From positions 372,001 through 436,000 of the forward strand of contig CAJIZA010000001.1 in assembly GCA_905181815.1 (NCBI GenBank): a stretch of 64,000 bases of DNA, read 5' to 3'. Shown one piece after another: positions 1 to 7,686 of the stretch. The number at the start of each line of letters is the position of its first letter. Position 1 is the first letter of the stretch. The position numbers and the translations under genes were made by a program. The stretch comes from an uncultured Planktomarina sp. (GTDB lineage: Bacteria; Pseudomonadota; Alphaproteobacteria; Rhodobacterales; Rhodobacteraceae). A model generated the notes under the pieces. That model saw only the letters and a list, made by a program, of their open reading frames with translations, had not been told where the DNA came from and made no database searches.

Positions 1-1
1 C

Positions 2-1696
2 ACCCGTCTTCAGACCCAGTTTGAACGCGGCTTTAAAGAGATATACATCATCAACAATCTGGGAGAGTTGCGGCTGCGCGGGCCGTCGTCTTATCTGTTT
101 GATTACGAACAGCCAACTGAAGAGCAAATTATAGCCGCAGGTGGGCTGAAGCCCATAATTATAAAGGATTGGCCAAGCAATGAGATGCGGGCGCTCATCC
201 GATTGCAAAGTTACACCAACCATTATCTTTACCTCACACGCAGTGTTGAGGGGTCTCTTTTGGCCTTGCTCGAAGAAACCACTGAAACCGCGCGCTATTA
301 TAATCAGCTTGAATCAGAACGCGGAAGGCTCTTGTTTGATTTTGGACTGCTGTACCTCGCCTTTGCAGTGATTTTAATTTTGACGGCGACCTGGCTTGGG
401 CTTTGGTTTGCCGAAAGATTGGCCAGTCCCGTGGGGCGCATGGCGGCAGCAGCGCAAAAGGTTGGAGCGGGAGACCTGGACGCTCAGATTGAAAATATTA
501 ATGGCGATGATGAGATCGCGATGCTGGCGCGCTACTTCAACCAAATGACCCACCGTTTGAAAGGCCAACGTGACACCTTAATTAAAAGTGCAGATCAAGC
601 CGAGCGCCGCCGGAGATTGTTTGATTCCGTTCTGGCGTCTGTGACATCTGGCGTGATTGGACTCGATCAAGCGGGCAATATTATGTTTTTAAACAAATCC
701 GCACAACGGGTTTTGGATTTGCCAGGCTCCACCGAGCCGCGCGCGCTCTCGGAGGCGGTGCCTGAGTTGGCCAGTATGTTCACAGATTTTTGTTCAAGCC
801 TTTCTGATGTGGCACAGCGTGAAGTGCGCGTGGTGCGCCGAGGGAAGTTAGAGAGCCTTTTGGTGCGCATTGCTCGCCGGTCCGATGAGCTGTCCGATGC
901 TGAGGGCTATGTGATCGCACTGGAAGATGTCACAGATCTGGTCAGCGCTCAGCGCATGGCCGCTTGGGGCGATGTTGCCCGGCGGATTGCCCATGAGATT
1001 AAGAACCCGTTAACGCCTATTCGGCTGTCTGCGGAACGTATAAAACGCAAGTTCTCACCACAGGTTGGCGAGGGATCAGAGCAGCTGGAACGTATGACTG
1101 ATGTCATTGTGCGCCAAACCAATGAACTCAGCCGAATTGTTGACGAATTTTCGCAATTTGCGCGCATGCCGGAACCAGATTGCCGACCTACAGATTTTAG
1201 TGACTTTCTCAGGGGGACTATTTTGTTACAAGAAATTGGGCAGCCAGATGTGAAATTTACATTAGATCTGCCGAAAGAAGCGCTCTGGATTGATGCCGAT
1301 GCGTCGATGATTGGCCGGGCTGTAACCAATTTGTTGAAGAACGCTGGCGAATCCATAGACGATAGAAAAGCGCAGCAGCCCAATCATATGGGCCAAATTC
1401 GGGTTGCAGCTGTGCAAACAGATCGGTCGGTGGTGGTGGAGATATCGGACAACGGCGCGGGGCTGCCCGAAGATCGCGCGCGTCTGCTCGAGCCATATGT
1501 GACCAATCGGGTATCAGGAACAGGCCTTGGCTTGTCTATTGTGGTGAAAACCATCGAAGAACATGGAGGCACCTTTGCACTCACCGATGCGGAAGCGTTT
1601 GAAGAAGGCGACCGGCCAGGGGCCAAGGCTGCCATTAAACTGCCGCGTCTGGCCGATAGTACTGCACAAAAAATTGATTTAGGAATACCAGCATGA
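2..1696 (+). CDS. ntrY: Nitrogen regulation sensor histidine kinase NtrY (5' end outside window)
   Basis: Membrane sensor kinase that autophosphorylates and passes phosphate to NtrX. The frame is open from base 2, so the N-terminus with the first membrane spans lies outside the window; 564 residues are visible. In order they hold a periplasmic remnant, a membrane helix (about nt 340-420), a HAMP domain, a PAS domain (SVLASVTSGVIGLD), then the kinase core: H-box RRIAHEIKNPLTPIR with the phospho-accepting His codon near 992, N-box NLLKNAGE, G1 DNGAGLPE and G2 GTGLGLSIV. The stop overlaps the ntrX start as ATGA, so the two are probably translationally coupled. A TTG at 68 could be mistaken for a start, but conserved-looking sequence continues upstream of it. 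Identification is firm from domain order plus the ntrX neighbour. Confidence 0.95.
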   Translation, partial: TRLQTQFERGFKEIYIINNLGELRLRGPSSYLFDYEQPTEEQIIAAGGLKPIIIKDWPSNEMRALIRLQSYTNHYLYLTRSVEGSLLALLEETTETARYYNQLESERGRLLFDFGLLYLAFAVILILTATWLGLWFAERLASPVGRMAAAAQKVGAGDLDAQIENINGDDEIAMLARYFNQMTHRLKGQRDTLIKSADQAERRRRLFDSVLASVTSGVIGLDQAGNIMFLNKSAQRVLDLPGSTEPRALSEAVPELASMFTDFCSSLSDVAQREVRVVRRGKLESLLVRIARRSDELSDAEGYVIALEDVTDLVSAQRMAAWGDVARRIAHEIKNPLTPIRLSAERIKRKFSPQVGEGSEQLERMTDVIVRQTNELSRIVDEFSQFARMPEPDCRPTDFSDFLRGTILLQEIGQPDVKFTLDLPKEALWIDADASMIGRAVTNLLKNAGESIDDRKAQQPNHMGQIRVAAVQTDRSVVVEISDNGAGLPEDRARLLEPYVTNRVSGTGLGLSIVVKTIEEHGGTFALTDAEAFEEGDRPGAKAAIKLPRLADSTAQKIDLGIPA

Positions 1697-3090
1697 CAGA
1701 TATTTTGATTATTGATGACGAGCGCGATATCCGCGAGTTGATCTCCGAAATATTGATCGATGAAGGCTACAAAACACGGCTCGCAGGCACCTCTGATGTG
1801 GCTATGCGCCTGATTGCGGATGAGCGCCCGGCAATGTTAATCCTCGACATCTGGCTGAAAGACAGTGCGATGGATGGGATTGATATTTTAAAGTCAGTAA
1901 AATCCAATTATCCAGATATCCCGGTGGTGATTATTTCTGGCCACGGTAACATCGAGATTGCTGTTGCGGCCATCAAACAAGGCGCGTTCGATTTCATCGA
2001 GAAACCTTTCAACATCGATCAATTGATTGTGGTTATTCGTCGGGCTATGGAAGTGGCCAACTTGCGCAGTGAAAATACTGCTCTGCGCAGTCAATACCAA
2101 CAACCCTCCGACCTCATTGGGCAAAGTGCCGTTTTCAAAGCCTTAAAGAGTAATCTGGACAAGGTGACAAAATCAAATGGGCGGGTTTTGTTGACAGGTC
2201 CATCTGGCGTCGGCAAGGAGACATCTGCGCGCTATATTCACTCCAACTCAAACAGGTTCAATACACCGCTTGTGGTGGTCAACTGTGCCTCTCTTGAAGC
2301 CGAGACCGCAGATGCAAGACTTTTTGGCGTCGAGGTGAATGGCAGGCTGCATCAAATGGGCCTAATGGAATCGGCGCACAACGGCATTTTGTTTCTTGAC
2401 GAAATTGCAGATTTATCGCTGGCAGTACAAGCGCGGCTTTTGAGAGTTTTGGTGGACCAAAGCTTCACGCGGGTGGATGGAACGGCCGCACAGAAGGTAG
2501 ATATCCGCGTGATCTCAGCCACAGCGAGAGATTTGCCGCAAGAAATTGAGCGCGGATCTTTTCGAGAAGAGTTGTTCCATCGTTTGAACGTGGTGCCAAT
2601 TGCAGTGCCCAGCCTTGAGGAACGTCGCGAAGACATCTCAGTTCTTGCAGAGCAATTTTTGGTAGAGTTTCACGACAAGCTTGGCTTGCCCAATCGCCGC
2701 TTAAGCGAAGATGCGGCCACGACTTTGGGAAGCATGATTTGGCCTGGAAACATTCGACAGCTTAAGAACCTCATGGAGCGGGTGTTGATCATGGGCCCGG
2801 CCTCGGGGGATATTGAATCCGAAGAGCTGCCCAATGATACAGGCGTGGGCGATAGTCGGGACGGGCAAATCGTGATTTCAGGCAGTGTCGCCACCTATTC
2901 TTTGCGCGAAGCCCGCGAGCTCTTTGAGCGGGAATATCTTTTGACGCAAATTAACCGCTTTGGAGGTAATATCAGTCGCACGGCCAGTTTTGTGGGTATG
3001 GAGCGCTCAGCGCTGCACCGTAAGCTGAAATCGCTCGGGGTGGTGACCTCAAATCGCAGCGGCGGGCGGCTCGCGCAGCTCGAGCCGTAG
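1693..3090 (+). CDS. ntrX: Response regulator NtrX, NtrC family
   Basis: Partner of NtrY; a 465-residue DNA-binding response regulator. It has a receiver domain (IIDDERDIREL, phospho-acceptor Asp52 in LILDIWLKDS, conserved Lys in EKPF), an AAA+ domain with Walker A GPSGVGKE (about 169-176) and Walker B ILFLDE (about 232-237), and a Fis-type helix-turn-helix at the C-terminus (NISRTASFVGMERSALHRKL). The GAFTGA loop that touches sigma-54 is absent: the segment that should hold it reads LFGVEVNGRLHQMGLMESA. The protein therefore probably does not open sigma-54 promoters and more likely acts as a sigma-70-type regulator. ATGA overlap with ntrY; trkA follows after 80 bases. Confidence 0.95.
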   Translation: MTDILIIDDERDIRELISEILIDEGYKTRLAGTSDVAMRLIADERPAMLILDIWLKDSAMDGIDILKSVKSNYPDIPVVIISGHGNIEIAVAAIKQGAFDFIEKPFNIDQLIVVIRRAMEVANLRSENTALRSQYQQPSDLIGQSAVFKALKSNLDKVTKSNGRVLLTGPSGVGKETSARYIHSNSNRFNTPLVVVNCASLEAETADARLFGVEVNGRLHQMGLMESAHNGILFLDEIADLSLAVQARLLRVLVDQSFTRVDGTAAQKVDIRVISATARDLPQEIERGSFREELFHRLNVVPIAVPSLEERREDISVLAEQFLVEFHDKLGLPNRRLSEDAATTLGSMIWPGNIRQLKNLMERVLIMGPASGDIESEELPNDTGVGDSRDGQIVISGSVATYSLREARELFEREYLLTQINRFGGNISRTASFVGMERSALHRKLKSLGVVTSNRSGGRLAQLEP

Positions 3091-3170
3091 TGAACGAAAG
3101 AATTGACCTTCTGCATGCGGTCTGACACACCCGCTAACAGAGTTCATCTGATTTCAAGGGGGCAAAACCC

Positions 3171-4547
3171 ATGAAAGTGATCATATGCGGAGCAGGTCAG
3201 GTTGGCTGGCAAATTGCACGCCATCTCGCCAATGAAAAAAACGACGTGACAGTTGTCGATCGCAATTCTGATCTCGTACGCCGGGCGACAGACACTTTGG
3301 ATGTCCAAGGCATCGTTGGCTTTGCCAGCTATCCAGATGTTTTGGCGCGTGCCGGTGCGGATGATGCCGACATGGTCATCGCGGCCACCCATTCCGATGA
3401 GGTCAATATGGTGACCTGTCAGGTGGCGCATTCTGTATTTAACATCCCGCGCAAAATCGCGCGTTTGCGATCACAAAGCTATTTAGATGCAATTTATGCT
3501 GATCTTTATCGCCGCGATCACATGCCGATAGATGTGGTAATCAGCCCGGAGAAAGAGGTGTCCGAGGCCGCTTTGCGCCGTTTGCAAACGCCTGCCGCCT
3601 TCGAAACGGAATTTTTCTTCAATGGTGATGTGCAATTGCTTGGAATTACCCTCGACGACAAATGCCCGGTTCTCAACACCCCCTTGCGCCAGCTGTCCGA
3701 TCTCTTCTCAACACTTTCCGCCGTGGTGGTGGCCATTCGACGTGATTGCATGCTGTTTGTTCCAAGCTCTGGCGACCAACTCTTTGCCGGAGACTCTTGT
3801 TATATCTTTGTGCAAAAACATGATGTGCAACGGGCGCTGGAGGTCTTTGGAAAAACCGCCCATGTGCAAGATCGCATCGTCATCGTTGGCGGCGGCAATG
3901 TCGGGTTTGCGGTGGCCAAGAACCTTGAAAACCGCAGCAGCCGCATTAGGGCAAAGGTGATTGAGAAAGATCGGCTCACCGCAGAGAAAGCAGCTGAATT
4001 TTTAGAAAAAACCATCGTTCTTCATGGGGATGGCTTGGATGCGGACATGCTATCAGAGGCCAATATTGAACGCAGCGATGCGATTTTGGCGGTGACGGAT
4101 GACGACAAAACCAATCTTCTCGCTGCCATTCGAGCTAAATCCATGGGCTGTCCGCTGGCGATCTGTTTGATCAACGATCCATCGATGGAGCCTTTGCTGC
4201 GAGCCATGGGGATTGATGCGCATGTAAACCCTCGGGCGACGACCGTGTCATCGATTTTGCGCCATATTCGCCATGGGCGCGTGCGGGGCGTCTATTCCAT
4301 TGGTGACGCAGAAGCGGAAGTGATTGAAGCACAGGTTTTGTCGACCTCCTCCATTGCAGGGCAGAATATTCGCGATATTGAGTTTCCCGAGGGCGTGCTG
4401 CTCGGTGCAGTGCGTAAGGGGGATAAAATCCTAAAACCTTCTGGCTCACTGCGTATTGATGATGGGGATCATGTGGTTCTTTTCGCCCTCGCAGCAGATG
4501 TGAGCGAAGTAGAACGTTTGCTGCAAGTTACGATAGATTTCTTTTAG
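3171..4547 (+). CDS. trkA: Trk potassium uptake regulatory subunit TrkA
   Basis: Cytoplasmic NAD-binding subunit that gates the TrkH potassium channel. 458 residues, the usual length, made of two tandem RCK units, each a Rossmann domain plus a TrkA-C domain. The first dinucleotide motif is GAGQVGWQIARHLA at the N-terminus and the second is GGGNVGFAVAKNL near residue 240. The start is supported by an AAGGGGGC ribosome site just upstream. trkH begins 2 bases after the stop, so the channel and its regulator are made from one message. The order ntrYX-trkAH-hfq-hflX is conserved in many alphaproteobacteria. Confidence 0.95.
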   Translation: MKVIICGAGQVGWQIARHLANEKNDVTVVDRNSDLVRRATDTLDVQGIVGFASYPDVLARAGADDADMVIAATHSDEVNMVTCQVAHSVFNIPRKIARLRSQSYLDAIYADLYRRDHMPIDVVISPEKEVSEAALRRLQTPAAFETEFFFNGDVQLLGITLDDKCPVLNTPLRQLSDLFSTLSAVVVAIRRDCMLFVPSSGDQLFAGDSCYIFVQKHDVQRALEVFGKTAHVQDRIVIVGGGNVGFAVAKNLENRSSRIRAKVIEKDRLTAEKAAEFLEKTIVLHGDGLDADMLSEANIERSDAILAVTDDDKTNLLAAIRAKSMGCPLAICLINDPSMEPLLRAMGIDAHVNPRATTVSSILRHIRHGRVRGVYSIGDAEAEVIEAQVLSTSSIAGQNIRDIEFPEGVLLGAVRKGDKILKPSGSLRIDDGDHVVLFALAADVSEVERLLQVTIDFF

Positions 4548-4549
4548 TC

Positions 4550-6034
4550 ATGTGGGCGCGTTTTCAGAAGTTGCCGCTGGCAATCTCAATCCCAACTCTT
4601 TTAATTGTGATGCTGATGATCCCGTCGGTGCACGGATTTATATCTGGGGATTCCCACAAGGGGCGCAGTTTTTTTTATGCGGTGCTCTTGGGCCTTTTTG
4701 GCTTTACTTTTTTGAGATTTTCCCTGCATGGAATTGTTTTTCCCATGCATCGCCATGCGCAACTATGGTCTCTGATCGCCTTCTTTCTGGGTTTTCCAGT
4801 CCTTTTGGCCATACCGCTTTATGAAGTCAGCGGCACAGGTGCGTTTATTGATGCCTATCTCGATATCGTAAGCACCTTGACGACAACCGGTCTTCCGGTT
4901 TTTGCGCCTGGCAGTTTGAGCGAAACATTGGTCATTTGGCGGGTCAGTCTGGGCTGGGCCAGTGGGTTTTTGATTTGGGTATTCGCCTGGTCAATTTTCG
5001 CACCGCTCAATCTAGGAGGATTTGAGCACCTTGGTTCCCGTGGGAAGGCAATGACCCTATCACAAAGCACGCGTCAAACCGCAGGTCGACTACCAGCAGA
5101 GAAATTCTGGCGCGAAGCCGTTCGCCTGGGGCCGGTCTATCTCTGGATCACACTGGCAGCTGCTCTTGCGCTTTTGATCGTAAGTGGGGACCCCACCTAT
5201 GCGATCTTGCGTGCCATGGCAACGATTGCGACCTTTGGGCTTGAAATTCCTGGGCATTCTGGTGCCGGAGGTGTGCCTGGAGAGGCTATTTTGGCATTTG
5301 TCATGCTGTTTGCCCTGTCACGTTCTACGTTTTCAACCGTATTTGCTCGAGCGCGCAAATGGTGGGTGACCGAAGATCCGGAACTCCGAGTAGCTGCTGG
5401 CTTGGTTCTTTTGGCAACTTTGGTCCTCATCGGACAAGGGGCACATAATGTTGAGAGTTTTGGCGCACGTCTTGAGCTGATCTGGGGCGCGTTTTTTACA
5501 AGCTTATCATTCTTGACCACAACGGGGCTGGCTTCCGAGTTTCTGCCCTCAGGAATCGTGAACTTGGATCCGGTGGAAATCATACTTGTGGCGCTTGCAA
5601 TGATTGGCGGCGGCGTGGCGACTACGGCAGGGGGCATAAAACTCTTGCGGGTTTTTATCTTGGCCGGTCACAGCCGAGCCGAGGTCAATCGCCTAATAGC
5701 ACCGTCACAGGTGATGTCGGGGCAGATAGAAAGCCGCTCGCACGATCATCACAGTGCTATGTTGGCTTGCGTGTTTTTGGTACTGTTCGTTTTGGTTCTG
5801 GGGGCAATCACCTTGGCATTGACGGTCACAGGCAGCCCTGTGAAAGAAGCCTTGTACCTCACATTGGCCACAGTCACCAATACGGGACCGCTTTTGCCGA
5901 CCGCTGGAGGCGCAAAGATGCTGGTGATGTCGCTTCCAACCCAGGCAAAATTGATCTTGGCTGCGGCAATGGTTCTGGGCCGGCTTGAGGTTTTGGCGCT
6001 CTTGGCCTTGTTAAATCCTGATATTTATCGCTGA
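4550..6034 (+). CDS. trkH: Trk potassium channel subunit TrkH
   Basis: Inner-membrane potassium translocation subunit, 494 residues with about ten hydrophobic helices. The pore-loop repeats typical of the TrkH/KtrB family are visible: STLTTTGLPVF, ATIATFGLEI, SFLTTTGLAS and ATVTNTGPLLP, each at the expected spacing with the selectivity-filter glycine. Directly downstream of trkA (2-base gap), with which it forms the transporter. About 108 bases separate it from hfq, enough for a promoter, although I did not find convincing -35/-10 boxes there. Confidence 0.94.
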   Translation: MWARFQKLPLAISIPTLLIVMLMIPSVHGFISGDSHKGRSFFYAVLLGLFGFTFLRFSLHGIVFPMHRHAQLWSLIAFFLGFPVLLAIPLYEVSGTGAFIDAYLDIVSTLTTTGLPVFAPGSLSETLVIWRVSLGWASGFLIWVFAWSIFAPLNLGGFEHLGSRGKAMTLSQSTRQTAGRLPAEKFWREAVRLGPVYLWITLAAALALLIVSGDPTYAILRAMATIATFGLEIPGHSGAGGVPGEAILAFVMLFALSRSTFSTVFARARKWWVTEDPELRVAAGLVLLATLVLIGQGAHNVESFGARLELIWGAFFTSLSFLTTTGLASEFLPSGIVNLDPVEIILVALAMIGGGVATTAGGIKLLRVFILAGHSRAEVNRLIAPSQVMSGQIESRSHDHHSAMLACVFLVLFVLVLGAITLALTVTGSPVKEALYLTLATVTNTGPLLPTAGGAKMLVMSLPTQAKLILAAAMVLGRLEVLALLALLNPDIYR

Positions 6035-6142
6035 CTAAGAAATTTATACTAGTTTGCTACTGGAAATTGATTAAAAATCACTGCATAATCACTCTTCCGG
6101 GGTGTAATTTTGTGTGTCCCCGCAAGAAAGAGGGCTTAAAGA

Positions 6143-6376
6143 ATGGCTTCCGATAAACAAAATTTACAAGATGCATTTCTCAATCAAGTGCGCAAGACCA
6201 AGGTTCCTGTCACAATCTTTTTGATCAATGGCGTGAAACTGCAAGGAGTTGTCACATGGTTTGATAATTTCTGCGTGCTCTTGCGCCGCGATGGGGCATC
6301 GCAATTGGTTTATAAACATGCGATTTCGACCATTATGCCAGCGCAGCCAATTTCGCTTTATGACGGTGAAGAATAG
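6143..6376 (+). CDS. hfq: RNA chaperone Hfq
   Basis: Hexameric Sm-like protein that helps small RNAs pair with mRNAs. 77 residues, the short alphaproteobacterial form without the long acidic tail of the enterobacterial protein. Sm1 is [27 protein letters not shown] and Sm2 is the YKHAIST motif. A GAGGG sequence stands upstream of the ATG. hflX follows after 5 bases, the usual hfq-hflX pairing. Its presence makes the small RNA candidate near 21.4 kb easier to credit. Confidence 0.97.
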   Translation: MASDKQNLQDAFLNQVRKTKVPVTIFLINGVKLQGVVTWFDNFCVLLRRDGASQLVYKHAISTIMPAQPISLYDGEE

Positions 6377-6381
6377 GCATT

Positions 6382-7686
6382 ATGGGCAATACGCCAGATG
6401 CGCATAGGACCCACGCCTGGGTTTTACATCCCAAAATAAAAACTGATTATTCCGCGCGCGTGGCCACGGATGCTTTGGCTGAAGCGGTGTCTTTGGCCAA
6501 TGCGCTTCCTGGGCTTGAAGTGATGGGCGAAACCGTTGTGGGTTTGCCACGCGCCCATCCGGGCAAGCTGTTTGGCAAAGGAAAAATTGCTGAACTGGCC
6601 GAGCGGTTCAAAGCTGCGGAAGTGGAACTTGTTCTCATAGATGGGCACGTCTCGCCGGTACAGCAGCGCAACCTAGAAAAAGATTGGGGTGTTAAAATCC
6701 TTGATCGTACCGGTTTGATCCTCGAAATTTTTTCTGATCGTGCACGTACTCGCGAGGGGGTTTTGCAGGTGGAAATGGCCGCCTTGAGCTACCAGCGAAC
6801 TCGTTTGGTTCGCGCTTGGACCCATTTGGAGCGCCAACGAGGCGGGCTCGGTTTCGTGGGCGGGCCAGGCGAGACACAGATTGAATCGGATCGGCGGGCC
6901 ATTGATATCCAATTAGTGCGGTTGCAAAAACAACTCGACAAGGTAGTGAAAACCCGCGAGCTGCACCGATCGGCACGGGCGAAGGTGCCATATCCGATTG
7001 TGGCCCTTGTGGGCTATACCAATGCCGGTAAATCCACATTGTTCAACTATATGACCGGGGCCAAGGTCTTTGCCAAAGACATGCTCTTCGCCACGCTTGA
7101 CCCCACGATGCGCGCGGTGAAACTGCCCAGTGGCATGGATGTGATTTTGTCAGATACGGTGGGTTTTATCTCTGATCTGCCGACCGAGCTTGTCGCTTCC
7201 TTCCGCGCGACATTGGAGGAGGTGACCGCTGCGCAACTGGTAGTACATGTACGCGACGTCGCCCATCCCGAAACCGCAGAGCAGGCGCAAGATGTGAATA
7301 CGATTCTGGAGACTTTGGGCCTGGATCGTAACGTGCCGCGCATTGAGATGTGGAATAAAAGCGATATGTTGGATCCAAGCGCCTTGGAAGCTTTGCAAAA
7401 CGCGGCTGAGCGGTCGGACAATGTCTACATCACCTCGGCGCTCACCGGGGCAGGCGTGCCTGAGTTTTTGGATGCCGTGTCAAGGCGGTTGACGCCTGAT
7501 AAAACCCAATCTGAGCTTGTGCTTGGCTTTGGCGAAGGGCGCGCGCGGGCCTGGTTGTTTGAGCAAGGCTTGGTGAGCGAAGAGCATCAAACGGGAGAGG
7601 GGTTTTCTCTATCAATCTCTTGGACGGCACGGCAAAAGAAAGCCTTTAGCGATCAGTTTGGTCCAAAATTGGTATCAGGGTCGTAA
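6382..7686 (+). CDS. hflX: Ribosome-associated GTPase HflX
   Basis: GTPase that binds the 50S subunit and rescues or splits stalled ribosomes. 434 residues. The N-terminal HflX domain contains the glycine-rich GKLFGKGKIAEL segment, a linker carries the family signature GGLGFVGGPGETQIE, and the G domain has G1 GYTNAGKST (about 210-218), G3 DTVGFISDLP and G4 NKSD. It lies 5 bases after hfq and is probably co-transcribed. Its last 41 bases overlap the end of the convergent hydrolase gene at 7646. Confidence 0.96.
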   Translation: MGNTPDAHRTHAWVLHPKIKTDYSARVATDALAEAVSLANALPGLEVMGETVVGLPRAHPGKLFGKGKIAELAERFKAAEVELVLIDGHVSPVQQRNLEKDWGVKILDRTGLILEIFSDRARTREGVLQVEMAALSYQRTRLVRAWTHLERQRGGLGFVGGPGETQIESDRRAIDIQLVRLQKQLDKVVKTRELHRSARAKVPYPIVALVGYTNAGKSTLFNYMTGAKVFAKDMLFATLDPTMRAVKLPSGMDVILSDTVGFISDLPTELVASFRATLEEVTAAQLVVHVRDVAHPETAEQAQDVNTILETLGLDRNVPRIEMWNKSDMLDPSALEALQNAAERSDNVYITSALTGAGVPEFLDAVSRRLTPDKTQSELVLGFGEGRARAWLFEQGLVSEEHQTGEGFSLSISWTARQKKAFSDQFGPKLVSGS

